64,000 bases of DNA, from assembly GCF_033807575.1 (NCBI RefSeq), contig NC_084705.1, forward strand, positions 15,556,019-15,620,018, read 5' to 3'. Of this stretch, positions 35,883 to 46,047 are shown one piece after another (the first letter of the stretch is position 1; every line of letters begins with the position of its first letter). The translations under genes were made by a program, and so were the position numbers. The DNA is from Cydia pomonella. Lineage: Eukaryota; Arthropoda; Insecta; Lepidoptera; Tortricidae. Below the pieces are notes generated by a model, which was not told the DNA's origin, made no database searches, and was given only the letters and a program-made list of their open reading frames with translations.

Positions 35883-36050
35883 AAAAAACCGGCCAAGACC
35901 ATCGACTGACCAAACGGCCATGCTGAGTGTAGGGTTCCGTAGTTACCCGTCCGTCGGCATACTAAAAAGGAGGTTTGGCCGAGACTGTGAACGTAATAAG
36001 CAAAAGAAAGTATCGTCGAAGCACTTATGTCCTTATACTAACAGGGAATG
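35883..36050 (+). repeat. Fragment of an AACCGGCCAAG-headed repeat
   Basis: It starts AAAAAACCGGCCAAG as the 5S-containing repeats do, then continues GTAGGGTTCCGTAGTTACCC with a different body. It probably belongs to a related family sharing the ends only. Class uncertain. Confidence 0.4.
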
Positions 36051-37413
36051 ACTATTGCGATAACTCAAAAGCTGCTCAACCGATCTAAATAGATTCTAAA
36101 TAGTTTCCATTGAATGTCTTACTTTACTTGATTTTTCCATTATTTCTTGGAGTTGGAAACATTTTATATAACTTTCAGAGCGATTATTTAAGAAAATATT
36201 CACATTATCGATAAATAGTTTATCAAGGCCACACTCCACGCAAAGGGGTTAAGGTATTAAATATCACCCCTACTTTACGGACAACATGAGGAAACAACTG
36301 AAAACTTGCATCAAATTACTTTGCCACTCTTGGGGATAACATGGTACTTTCTCATCACAATTGGAAGAACAAAGAAAATATTTACGAGCTGATGTGATAT
36401 AAAATTATTTACCTTGTAAAATGGTTGCCAAGAAATGTTATCTTATAATTAAACACCCTTTTTAAAACGAAATTATTCAATATAAACAATAAGATAATTG
36501 ATATAAAAATGTTTAAACTAAAATAAACTCGTTTCTATCGATTTATATTAACTACTTTTAACTACAAATTAATTGAGTAAAACCATCTTATAAAACATTT
36601 ACAACAGTTTTATAACTTCACAACTCCGGATATTTAACTTCACATAATTTAAAATCGCGACCCTTTTCAAATTTCATAGCAAACGTTGATAATAGAAATA
36701 AGTTAATATATAATTATTAATCGAAAGGTTTAATCGAAAGTTGCCTACTTCTAAGCCCTCAAAATTAGGTTTGAGGTATTTCGGCTATGTACATTCGCAA
36801 TTTACGATGAAAGTCTTTTATTTTAATTACTTGGTTAATCCAACTGAGTTTATAATATACTGCACGTAGATAAGTTAAAAAATGAGTGAGATGAGCTTGT
36901 TCTTACACTCCTTACCTCTAATATATGTATAATCTGAAGCTAAAACAAGTACTATAATAAAAAAAAATATTTTTTGGAATAGAATTGCTTCACTACTTAT
37001 CTAAAGGGCGTGCCTTCAGACGGCAATAAATCTCTTTAGAATCAAGTACACATTAAACTTTGGTTCTCCGTTAACTTTCTAGGAAACTTTCAACCACTTT
37101 ATCGTAGAGGAACTGTAACAATAGGGGTTGGAAACTAACACATGTGTATTCGTTGGAGTTAAACGATGGGGAAACCTATGGTAAATCCAGGTCTCTTGTT
37201 ATGTAAATTCTTGCGGATATAAGATTTAGGTGAGTTTTCAACCATAGATTAGAACTAGTGAGTTTTCAATCCATAGATTAGAACTAAAAAAACACGTTTA
37301 TGTTCCAATTACTTCTGGGAATTCATCAAATTTATTGAATGAAATAGAAAAAAAAATCATGGTTTATCAAAATCTGACTAGAACACATGAACGCACGGCT
37401 CTTATGTCCTTTT
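36051..37413. other. Unassigned AT-rich DNA
   Basis: No supported feature. A direct repeat GAGTTTTCAA(T)CCATAGATTAGAACTA occurs twice at 37232-37286. Confidence 0.4.
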
Positions 37414-37540
37414 ATTAGGGTCCATACTTAACCAGGAACCCTTACTATTGTTTCGGTATGTCCGTCTGTCTGTTTGTCTATTCGTCTGTGCGTACGCGGC
37501 TTAGCGCAGTGACCGTTTGAATATAATTAATCGCACCGAC
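37414..37540 (+). repeat. Fragment with GTCCGTCTGTCTG array
   Basis: A stretch like AGGAACCCTTACTATTGTTT followed by short GTCTGTCTGTTTGTC units resembles the second end of GGTTCC-type lepidopteran repeats. Only a fragment is present. Confidence 0.35.
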
Positions 37541-38045
37541 GAAGTGGTAAAACAAAATACAGAAAATATGTATGATAATATACTTTTTATGCGTAAAGTG
37601 GGGATGTTTTTTTTATGGCGATTTTTTAAAGTTTTGTGGAACGATTATCTCTATTGGCTTTTCTTGTAAAGTTAAAAAAAAAAATGCCTTGTAGTTTTTG
37701 AGTTATTTTTGAAGAGCTATAAGCCTACACGACACGTTGATTTTAGGCAACATTTGACATTAAGTTACTCGTATGGAGTGCTATCCAATTTTTATTGGGT
37801 TTTGTAGCCGTAGCCAGAAGGCTACTGAGAAATAAGTTAATTGGTAGAGGAAAACTCACCATGCCAGAAGTGGAAACAACGTTGTCAAGTAGATACCTGG
37901 TGTTTCCCTTGCTTTTTCCCACTTTTGTGGCCCTTTTTGCAGTTTTTCATTGTTATAAAAAAAAGGTTGAAGTTACAACAAAACTGCCAAGAAACAATAA
38001 TTATTAATTTCCCGGCGATAGATATCTTTGAAACATAAAAAGGTA
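37541..38045. other. Unassigned DNA
   Basis: Overlapping short frames on both strands (37795-38121) have no recognised content. Confidence 0.4.
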
Positions 38046-38225
38046 GCCGTTGGTAGCCTAGCGGTACGGACACATGACTTTCAATCCAGAGGTCGCGGGC
38101 TGAAACCCTGGTTCGTACCAACGAGTTTTTGGGAACTTATGTATATATCATTTTATATTTACCAGACGCTTTTCGGTGAAAGATAACATTGTGAGGAAAT
38201 CCGACTAATCCTAATAAGCCCTACT
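38046..38225 (+). mobile_element. 3'-truncated SINE, tRNA-headed family
   Basis: It matches the first half of the SINE at 19246: box A remnant GGTAGCCTAGCGGTACGG, box B remnant GCGGGCTGAAACCCTGG, then ATTTACCAGACGCTTTTCGG and AATCCGACTAATCCTAATAA. The copy stops at about 38225, without the GAA tail, and carries many substitutions, so it is old. Confidence 0.75.
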
Positions 38226-38629
38226 TGTTTTTTCTGCGTCTTTAAAAACGTAATGTAACGTCATGTTTTTTACTTTATAATAGAAATTTGGCTGATCAAA
38301 GTGGCTACTTAACCCTAAAATGCTTCCAATTTATTCACCCGTCCATCTCAGATCGGGAACATCTAACAATTAACATGGACTGGATAAATAAACAAAATCA
38401 CCTCGGTATATTTCATTTACTTTAAGATACTATTATGCGAAGTCGATGCTAGAAATTATCTTATAAAGAGGAAATATTAAATTTAATGTAAGCACTTAGT
38501 GTACCCAACGCAATTGATGGGTCGGAATTGACGAAGAAAATGAAGATACGGCTTAGATGATTTCAAAAGGTACTAACAGTAAATGTGAAAGGCGTTTAAA
38601 ACAAATATTATTTGTATTTTTTACCCCTG

Positions 38630-38910
38630 AGAAAAATATACCCCTAGTCTCAGAGTCAAGGTCTTAAAACAGTGTGTCATGCCCGTGTTCACCTATGGTA
38701 TGGAAACTATGACTCTTACAAGGAAGTCCGCTGAGAAATTCCGAGTCGCGCAAAGAGACATGGAGAGAGCGATGCTCGGGATCACTCTCGAGACCGGAAA
38801 CGTAACGATAGGATCCAAAGCATGTGCAAAGCTAGAGACATCATGGCCGTCATAGCGCAAAGAAAGTGAACAAGGGCGAGGCACATTGCAAGAGGCTTAC
38901 ATCCAAAATT
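38630..38910 (+). pseudogene. RTE-like LINE relic split by the Copia insertion
   Basis: The plus strand reads RVKVLKQCVMPVFTYGMETM then TLTRKSAEKFRVAQRDMERA and MLGITLE. After a frame change it reads RIQSMCKARDIMAVIAQRK, a stop, and TRARHIARG. The C-V-x-P-V-(M/F)-TYG-x-E-T-x-TL and R-V-A-Q-R-x-M-E-R-x-MLG-I motifs are the conserved part after the reverse transcriptase in RTE-type LINEs. A frameshift and stop make it dead. The Copia element sits at its right edge (target GGATC). The remaining tail continues at 43402-43440 with an ATGATGATGA-type end. Confidence 0.75.
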
Positions 38911-38915
38911 GGATC

Positions 38916-39087
38916 TGTTGTAGAAATTAGGAAATTAGGTATTTTGTAAAAATAGAGTTAAAAGAGATGTTTATGACATGAGTGTTTTATTCGAAGTAGA
39001 GGTAACTAAGCAAATCAAAAATATATCAAAAAATAGAACTAGAAAACTAAATATTTGTCAGCACAAAAGAGGTTACAAACTACAACA
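38916..39087 (-). repeat. 3' LTR (left copy)
   Basis: It is 172 bp and identical to the right copy. Read on the minus strand it contains a TATA-like TATATTTTT and, about 25 bases later, AATAAA (plus-strand 38986-38991) followed by a T-rich end. The U3-R-U5 division is therefore compressed, which is usual for short Copia LTRs. Confidence 0.97.
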
Positions 39088-39100
39088 GCCGCCCTTAATC
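39088..39100 (-). promoter_or_regulatory. Polypurine tract candidate
   Basis: Directly upstream of the 3' LTR, on the minus strand, the sequence is AAGGGCGGC followed by TGTTGTAG. It is purine-rich with two cytosines, where the plus-strand primer for reverse transcription is expected. Confidence 0.5.
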
Positions 39101-39142
39101 GAAGTTGTGCCTGACAAACACAAAAAAAAACAAAGAAAAAAC

Positions 39143-42100
39143 TTAAGTTTCTAATCCTAAGTTAAGTATACACCGTTTATGTACTATAGGTCCTAGTGGC
39201 TTCGTAAGTACATCGGCAGGCATATCACTACTTTTGATATACTCTAATTTAACAACGTTATTTGACACCTTTTCCCTAATAAAGTGAAACCTGACGTCTA
39301 TATGCTTCGTCCTGTTGTGGTGTACAGGATTTCGAACGAGGTTGATGGCACTCTGACTGTCAGAAGCTAAGTTAACTATATGCAGTTTACCTGTTATCTC
39401 ATAGATAAACCGACGTAAGTAGCATGCTTCCTTCGTGGCAGACGCTAGTGCCATGTATTCCGATTCGGCTGATGATAAGGCCACTGTAGGCTGCTTCTTG
39501 GACTCCCAGGATACTGGACCTCCACTTAACTTGAAGGTGTATCCGGTGTACGACCTTCTGTCAATCGGACAATTTGCCCAGTCCGCATCACAAAAGCCTT
39601 TTAAAGGTTCTCCACTCTTCCTGTAAACCAAGGAATAGTCTAAAGTACCCTTCAAGTACTGCAGAACCCTTTTGGCAGCATTCCAGTGTTCCTTAGTAAA
39701 ACACGTATTAAACTGACTTAAATAGCTTGTAGAGTAAGCGATGTCGGGTCGTGAGTTTACCGTCAGATACATGAGACACCCTAATAAGTTCTGATACGGA
39801 TAAGACTCACCTACTTGACCATCAGTTCTTCTTTCCATATTCTTTTTAACTAAAGGAGTATCCACAGTCTTACAATCCTTCATGTTAAACTTTTCCAATA
39901 TTGAGAGAATATAATTTCGCTGGTTTACTTTAATACACTCGGAATTACATTCGATTTGCAATCCTAAATAACATTTTAATATTCCGAGATCTTTTAGTGA
40001 AAAATATTTCAACAAATCGTTTTTGACAGTGCCAAACGTTGAATCTGATTTAAAGAATACTATAATGTCATCGACAAAGATACCCAATATCACGAGTTCC
40101 TTACCAAAAAGTTTCGTATATACGCAAGGCTCGGAAGGAGTTCCTATAAAACCTATTTTTAAAAGCGTTTCGTTTAACTTTTTGTTCCATGCTCGCGGTG
40201 CCTGTTTAAGGCCGTAAAGGGATTTCTTCAGCAAACAAACCTTGTTTTCTTTGCCTTTTTCGATGAAACCCAGAGGTTGCTCCATAAAAACTTCTTCTTC
40301 TAAATCTCCGTTTAGGAATGCGGTATCAACGTCTAAGTGCTTCATTCTTAATCCCACCTCTGCAGCTATGGCAAATAAAGTGCGGAGGGAAGAATGGCGA
40401 ATCACTGGTGCAAACGTCTCATCGTAGTCTACTCCCTCGACTTGATGAAAACCTTTTACGACGAGTCTCGCTTTATACTTCGTTATATTACCGTACGTGT
40501 CCTTTTTAATCTTGTAAACCCATTTACATGGTATGACCTTTTTATTAGGCTTATCGACTAGGTCCCATGTGTGGAGTTTTTTCAGTGAATTATACTCATC
40601 AGCCATAGCATGTTTCCACTTATCTGCATCATCGGCATGAGTAGCTTCATAATATGTCGTAGGTTCGCTAGAATCAACCGTCGACACATTGTAAGTTAGG
40701 AAATCTGGTGGTTTCCTATCTCTTGAGGGGTATCTCGGCTCAGGGAGAGATTCCTCTTCCACAGTTGCTGTCTCTTCATCCGCACTAGGTAGCCTTGGTT
40801 CACTGAAGGGCTCTCGCTCTTCTGTAGATACTAAATCTTCGGCACTTTCTAGATTTATCGGCGAAGGTGATGGCGCCGCGTCGTAACTTTCATCACAGTC
40901 ATAAAATTGACAATCTTGACAGTTGTCAGACTCGGTCTCTCTTTTATCTTCAAAAGATAAAATAGAGTCTGACTGTACCTCAGGTTCTGGTGACCTCTGT
41001 TTTAGCTCTGTAAAACAATTCTCAAAAAAAGTTGCATCTCTGGACATCAACATTTTTTGTGGGTTAGCAGGATGCCTAAATACGTAAGTACCTGGATTTT
41101 TTGAATAGCCGACGAAAATCACTTCCTGTGCCTTGACATCTAATTTCCTTCTGTGAGATGAGGGTATATGGACAAGTGCTCTACATCCGAACACCTTCAG
41201 GTGACTAAGATCACTTCTACGACCATACCACCTGTCATAAGGAATTTGTCCACCTAAGGCTCGATGAGGAGACCTATTCTTCAGGTACACTGCAACTTGG
41301 AATGCGTCTTCCCAGAATGCTTTCGACAGTGAGCTTTCAGCAAGCAACGTCCGCGCCTTCTCTGTAACTGAACGATGTGTGCGTTCCGCGACTCCAACCT
41401 GTTGAGGACTGTAAGGCGTTGTCGTTTGATGGTCAATACCTTTTGAAGCAAGGTAATCAACAAACTCCTTATTAACGAACTCCTTACCTCCGTCAGTCCT
41501 AACCGATTTTATTTTCCTATCTAGTTGATTTTCAACAAAAGTTTGAAATAAACCAAATTTATTTTTGACCTCTATTTTGGAAGAAATAAAATAAGCAAAC
41601 ACCTTTCGCGTATAATCGTCTACTATCGTAAGCATATACCTATTGCTTTGAAAAGAGGTCGTAGACACTGGTCCCATGAGATCCATATGGATCAGCTCTA
41701 AGGGGGAAGTAGCCCTATTAAACGCTACCTTCTTGAAAGGTTTCCTCGCTTGTTTACCTTCCACACAAGCGATGCAACTATTTTTATCTACTACTGAATA
41801 TTTTACGCCTACCTCGTGATTCTTCAGTTGGTTCATGCCTATGCGACACAAATGTCCTAGCCTCTTATGCCAAAGTTGATAATTATCCTGACAGTCAGAG
41901 TGCACATCCTTTGTCATATAATTATCTGCCACATTCTCGGGAACATTGACAGTACCGTCTAAAACGTACAGTCCACCACAGGGCGAGGCATGAGCAACAG
42001 ATTCACCTGTAAAACGAAAATTATCAGATTTATAAAAATTACATCCATTAATATCAAAAACACATACAAAACCCTTCTCAACCGTTTTATGTACAGACAA

Positions 42101-43114
42101 CAAATTAGCTTTTAAATCTGGTACAAAATCAACATCATTAATCTTGTTGACCACGTTCTCGGGTGTGTTTATTGAAATATTTCCAATTCCGCAGCACTTA
42201 ATTTGTTCGCCATTTGCGACAGTAACGGTACCTTGATTCTGTATCGTAAAATTCTGAAACCAATCTCGTCTAGAAGTCATGTGTCTAGTACAGCCCGAGT
42301 CTACATAAAAAATGTCCTTGCTTGAGCTGCCAGAAGTATTAAGTGCTGTAAGTGTCATATTATTATTAGTTACCGCATTGGTCTTTTCCTTCTTGCTTCT
42401 CATTGGACAGTCTGGTCGTTTATGTCCAGGCATCTTGCACTCGTAACAAATAATATCCTTCTTCTTTAACTTCGGCTTCTTTTTCGCATGAAAAACGGAT
42501 TCTGATGGCATAGCCGCATCTTTAGACATTTCATTTAGCAGTTTTGTCTTAACTAAGTCTGTAGTCACGTCGACATTACAGTTTTCTAAAGCCATAATGA
42601 GAGGTTCGTATTTTGGAGTGAGACCTCCCAAAAGTATTGCAGCAATAGACTTATCCTCTAAGACTACATCTATATCCGCCAGATCCTGTGCGGTTGACAT
42701 AACTGCGTTAATGTACAGTTCCATATTCGAAAAGTCCGACAGACTCAACCTGTACATTTTTCGCTCTAAAGCTAGCCTTCGTCCCATTCCCTTATCCTCA
42801 AAAGCTTTCTGCAAAGATGTCCATGCTTCGGCTGCGGTTTTTGCACATCTAACATGAGTAATTGCCGCACCATCTACTGTCAAACATATCTTTGCTAGTG
42901 CTTTCGAATCTTTTCGTACCTTTGTAGGGGCAGGGGTCGTGTCTCCTTCTGGGTAGCCACCGATTGTTTCCCACAGATCCTCGTGCAATAGGTAATTGCG
43001 CATCTTGAATTTCCATGCAGGATATCCATCTTTGCTCCTTAAGCAAAAAAATGGAATAGATGCGCTCGAAGGGGAATTTCTAACACTCGCAGTATCTCCC
43101 GTTTCATGTGACAT
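39143..43114 (-). CDS. Copia gag-pol polyprotein, 1323 aa
   Basis: This single frame encodes the whole replication machinery. Residues about 20-200 are Gag of the UBN2/retrotran_gag type. A zinc knuckle CX2CX4HX4C is at 223-236. The aspartic protease motif DSG is at 272-274. The integrase zinc domain is H416, H421, C447, C450, and the catalytic triad is D478, D541, E577, exactly D,D-35-E. Reverse transcriptase runs from about 833 to 1080, with LDVDTAFLNG at 927-936 and the active site FVDD at 1013-1016 (YVDD in most Copia). RNase H follows with D1176/D1178, E1217 and D1252. The start is the only ATG before the Gag domain, 115 bp inside the 5' LTR. Gag and Pol are in one frame with no frameshift, as in Drosophila copia. 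Particles would form in the cytoplasm and deliver cDNA to the nucleus. Confidence 0.97.
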   Translation of the reverse strand: MSHETGDTASVRNSPSSASIPFFCLRSKDGYPAWKFKMRNYLLHEDLWETIGGYPEGDTTPAPTKVRKDSKALAKICLTVDGAAITHVRCAKTAAEAWTSLQKAFEDKGMGRRLALERKMYRLSLSDFSNMELYINAVMSTAQDLADIDVVLEDKSIAAILLGGLTPKYEPLIMALENCNVDVTTDLVKTKLLNEMSKDAAMPSESVFHAKKKPKLKKKDIICYECKMPGHKRPDCPMRSKKEKTNAVTNNNMTLTALNTSGSSSKDIFYVDSGCTRHMTSRRDWFQNFTIQNQGTVTVANGEQIKCCGIGNISINTPENVVNKINDVDFVPDLKANLLSVHKTVEKGFVCVFDINGCNFYKSDNFRFTGESVAHASPCGGLYVLDGTVNVPENVADNYMTKDVHSDCQDNYQLWHKRLGHLCRIGMNQLKNHEVGVKYSVVDKNSCIACVEGKQARKPFKKVAFNRATSPLELIHMDLMGPVSTTSFQSNRYMLTIVDDYTRKVFAYFISSKIEVKNKFGLFQTFVENQLDRKIKSVRTDGGKEFVNKEFVDYLASKGIDHQTTTPYSPQQVGVAERTHRSVTEKARTLLAESSLSKAFWEDAFQVAVYLKNRSPHRALGGQIPYDRWYGRRSDLSHLKVFGCRALVHIPSSHRRKLDVKAQEVIFVGYSKNPGTYVFRHPANPQKMLMSRDATFFENCFTELKQRSPEPEVQSDSILSFEDKRETESDNCQDCQFYDCDESYDAAPSPSPINLESAEDLVSTEEREPFSEPRLPSADEETATVEEESLPEPRYPSRDRKPPDFLTYNVSTVDSSEPTTYYEATHADDADKWKHAMADEYNSLKKLHTWDLVDKPNKKVIPCKWVYKIKKDTYGNITKYKARLVVKGFHQVEGVDYDETFAPVIRHSSLRTLFAIAAEVGLRMKHLDVDTAFLNGDLEEEVFMEQPLGFIEKGKENKVCLLKKSLYGLKQAPRAWNKKLNETLLKIGFIGTPSEPCVYTKLFGKELVILGIFVDDIIVFFKSDSTFGTVKNDLLKYFSLKDLGILKCYLGLQIECNSECIKVNQRNYILSILEKFNMKDCKTVDTPLVKKNMERRTDGQVGESYPYQNLLGCLMYLTVNSRPDIAYSTSYLSQFNTCFTKEHWNAAKRVLQYLKGTLDYSLVYRKSGEPLKGFCDADWANCPIDRRSYTGYTFKLSGGPVSWESKKQPTVALSSAESEYMALASATKEACYLRRFIYEITGKLHIVNLASDSQSAINLVRNPVHHNRTKHIDVRFHFIREKVSNNVVKLEYIKSSDMPADVLTKPLGPIVHKRCILNLGLET

Positions 43115-43211
43115 TTTTACTATTTGTATTTTTTTCTTTAAATCACACTAACACTACAACTCAATATTTTACGTAATACACTTTAAACTCAACTTTCCAT
43201 TATTAATTATA

Positions 43212-43229
43212 GCATTCGTGCTGATAACG
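43212..43229 (-). promoter_or_regulatory. Primer-binding-site candidate
   Basis: Immediately after the 5' LTR on the minus strand the sequence reads CGTTATCAGCACGAATGC. Copia elements often prime from an internal (anticodon-loop) part of a cut tRNA. The complement, CGTGCTGATAACG, has the shape of an anticodon arm. Which tRNA it pairs with cannot be settled by eye. Confidence 0.35.
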
Positions 43230-43401
43230 TGTTGTAGAAATTAGGAAATTAGGTATTTTGTAAAAATAGAGTTAAAAGAGATGTTTATGACATGAGTGTT
43301 TTATTCGAAGTAGAGGTAACTAAGCAAATCAAAAATATATCAAAAAATAGAACTAGAAAACTAAATATTTGTCAGCACAAAAGAGGTTACAAACTACAAC
43401 A
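43230..43401 (-). repeat. 5' LTR (right copy)
   Basis: 172 bp, identical to the left copy. It carries the promoter for the minus-strand transcript. The 115 bp between it and the gag-pol ATG is the leader containing the primer-binding site. Confidence 0.97.
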
Positions 43402-43454
43402 GGATCACCAAAAGGCCACCATAATGATGATGAGGATTTTTTAAAATTATCTGT

Positions 43455-43513
43455 GTAGGCCTGTGTTCCTCTTTTGCAGCTGTTTAAGCTATAAAAGAGG
43501 AACACAGGCCTAC
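43455..43513. repeat. Perfect 21 bp hairpin with 17-base loop
   Basis: The arms 43455-43475 (GTAGGCCTGTGTTCCTCTTT plus T) and 43493-43513 are exact inverses. The sequence is GC-richer than its surroundings. It looks like a short fold-back element preserved without mutation. As RNA it would form a pre-miRNA-sized stem. Confidence 0.85.
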
Positions 43514-44754
43514 TTCAGACCGCTAGAAAACCATAGCCCTCTTTTGTTAGGTGGGTTGATGAGTGTTGAGTACATAAAAAGTGATAATATTTTAAAAGTA
43601 GAATGTTTTACTAATACTACTTAGTGGAGATTGTCGGAAAATCATAAAGCTATTGTAGAATCAAATAAGGAAATTTAATAGCAAATTGTTAACTTTCAAG
43701 GGAAGCAAACGAAGTCACCCTTTGTTAACCTGTTAGGGTAGACAATTACTTCGAAAACTCAAACGATAACTGTGTGTAATGGAAACGGGTACGGTAAAAC
43801 TATAATTTTTCTAATATAGCTTTTAATGGACTGTTATACCTTTTTGAATGATGGATGGTACTATTAATGGAGTTTGAATAAATTGAACATGATTATGTGC
43901 CTTTTTGCAAAAGTGGTAAATTGTTAACTAGTTCCAAATAATTACAGTTACCTAGATATTCTGAATACTTACCTGCTGAAGTGAAATAAAAAAATAGAAA
44001 GTATAATTATTTAGATACGGATAATTTCAATAAAATTGTTTGTAATTAAGTTTAGCTGCGTGGATGTTCGACTATCTGATATTGGGATTATCTTCAACCA
44101 AGAATACTTTACATTGGTACCATATCTAATAGAGCTAGAAGTATCCTTATAAAACATGGAGAGAGAGAGAGATTAAAATGTTATTGCAAAATACTCCTCA
44201 GTTAATGTAAAAAAAAAGCATGATTCAAAGCTTAGCTGTATAATTTTGCTAAATGGAGTTACATTTATACACAGTAATTCATTTTCAACCCTTGACATAC
44301 TCTCGAGTATTTCGTACGTTGTTATACAACGTTTTGATAGTATCATAAAGGGACAAAGAAAGCCCACAAGAGCCCAAATCAAGTCATTCGGGTACCCCGC
44401 GCTTGGCACTCTAATCCTCTTACTCTAATGCGGCTGAAGACTTCTTTATGCCTTACTTGCACATTTTTTAAGAAAACGTAATATTTTACTGGAATTTGTA
44501 CGTGATGGAAATGGTAATATGAGAAACCTTCGCAAAGATACTAAAGATATCAAGAATTGAAGTCCCGAGTGTAGTTATTAATTCACTGGTCGGACTGGCA
44601 TTGAAGTTGACTTATCTAACTCATCTTTCCTTTGACTTAGTTATAGCTAAGTAGATAAAACAAGTTATTTTGATGGAAAGGGGACGACGTCACGTGACCG
44701 TTTTTCCATACACACGTAAACCCCATTTTCCTTACTGGATATTAATATTATATA
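43514..44754. other. Unassigned AT-rich DNA
   Basis: No supported gene. A (GA)n-like run GAGAGAGAGAGA lies at 44160-44171. Confidence 0.45.
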
Positions 44755-44965
44755 AAAAAATACGCTATTATACCTCAAATAGTCTTCAAACTGCTGGATC
44801 GATTTTTATCAAACACAGCTAAGAACCACCACAAGGAAACTTGTTTTCACGTAATCATCGCATCAAAATCGGTCCATCCGTTTGAAAGGTACGATGCCTC
44901 AGACAGACATTGGCGTCAAATGTAGGCATAACTCCCTTCCCCTCTTTTATGTCGGGGGTTATTAA
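44755..44965. repeat. Probable retroelement end fragment
   Basis: Phrases such as CAAACTGCTGGATCGATTTT and CAAAATCGGTCCATCCGTTT resemble the ends of dispersed lepidopteran repeats known to me. The window has no second copy to prove repetitiveness. Confidence 0.3.
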
Positions 44966-45004
44966 CAAATTCTATACGATTTTTTAAAAGCTCCTAACGC
45001 TTAT

Positions 45005-45110
45005 AAAATCAAACGAAGGGGCATAGATAGCTATGGTCAATATCGGTACAATAGAAATTGTTTAAAAATATATTTCATAATGTCAGTATCCAGAGAAAAA
45101 ATGGGGACTA
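45005..45110 (+). repeat. Diverged repeat, copy 1 of 2
   Basis: ATAGCTATGGTCAATAT, TTTAAAAATATATTTCATAA, GTCAGTATCCAGAGA and GGGGACTACGTTT appear in order and recur at 45746-45862. Confidence 0.65.
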
Positions 45111-45409
45111 CGTTTTTATGTAGAAGCAGTGCGAAATCGCCTTTTCATGAAATCTCTTCCTCTCGGAATATTAACGTTATTGTTAATATTTTGACACAAT
45201 TTATTGTATATCAATCACAGGTATTTTTTCGAATTTTTAACACGCTTTTATTAGGTCGACCTGTATGTAACTAACTACATATGTAATGGAATCTAACTTA
45301 CTAACTACATAACTAATTTAACCATCTTCCAAGGATCGTAGTATCATGAAAATTGGCAGCTGTATGTAGTTCTGATCACAATACAATAATATGGTACTAT
45401 CGAACTAAT

Positions 45410-45649
45410 CTGATGATGGAGCCGGAAGATATGAACTGGAACTTCATGATGGAACATCGTATCATAGCTGTGTTTGGATTTGTTAGAGAAGTCTTGTAAT
45501 GAACTTTGACCACGATTAGGTTTCAAGGTCTGATGATGAAGCCGGAAGATAGGCACTGGCATTCCATGATGGAATATCGTATCATAGTCCTGTTTGCACT
45601 TGTGAGAAAGGTCACGTAATGGACTTTTAACACGAACAGGTTTCAAGGT
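45410..45649. repeat. Two tandem units of 120 bp
   Basis: Units start with CTGATGATGGAGCCGGAAGA (45410) and CTGATGATGAAGCCGGAAGA (45530), and each ends with AGGTTTCAAGGT. Because 120 is a multiple of three, the minus strand stays open through both and produces a 127-codon frame with an internal repeat (IFRLHHQ). This is explained by the tandem duplication, and I do not call a gene. Confidence 0.85.
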
Positions 45650-45745
45650 TAAAAGGCGTGTTTTTCTAGTGTTTTTTAAACTATTAATTATTATAAGAAT
45701 TAGTATGAAATCTGTTTCTTGCCCCAATTTTTACGATAAATAGAA

Positions 45746-45862
45746 AAATCAAAAAAAGTCAAACGTAGAGGAATAGCTATGGTTAATATACATCAAATCA
45801 TGTAAAAATATTTTCCATAAAGTCAGTATCCAGAGAGGAAAATGAGGACTACGTTTGCATGG
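45746..45862 (+). repeat. Diverged repeat, copy 2 of 2
   Basis: This matches 45005-45110 in the same orientation. The two copies flank the 120 bp tandem repeat, so the three together may be one element with a duplicated end. A third weaker match (AATATTCAGAAAGGAAAATG) lies near 59838. Confidence 0.6.
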
Positions 45863-46047
45863 ATGAGCGGCCGTCCCCTTTCGTCGAAACACGTAGTAAC
45901 GGATGCGATGTGACTACGTGTCAAAAGTGTCTTCTATTTCTATAAGCTCTATTTTCACGATTTTTTTCATATTTTGTGAATAGTTAGAGGATGTATTTTT
46001 TTTTGTTTTGGAGCGATTGCATAATAACATTTCTGAAAATATTCACT

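Larger units (their letters stand above)
38916..43401 (-). mobile_element. Intact Copia-type LTR retrotransposon
   Basis: The 4486 bp element is bounded by two 172 bp LTRs that I read as identical base for base. The ends are TGTTGTAG...CTACAACA, an 8 bp inverted repeat. A 5 bp target duplication GGATC lies outside (38911-38915 and 43402-43406). One gag-pol frame occupies most of the interior. Order protease, integrase, reverse transcriptase, RNase H defines Ty1/Copia. With identical LTRs, an intact frame and a perfect target duplication, this is a very recent insertion and probably able to transpose. Confidence 0.98.

Noticed and set aside
39435..42857. Plus-strand frames within the Copia element
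   Set aside because: They are shadows of the minus-strand gag-pol frame.
45344..45727. 127-codon minus-strand gene with internal protein repeat
   Set aside because: It is fully explained by two 120 bp tandem DNA units whose length is a multiple of three.
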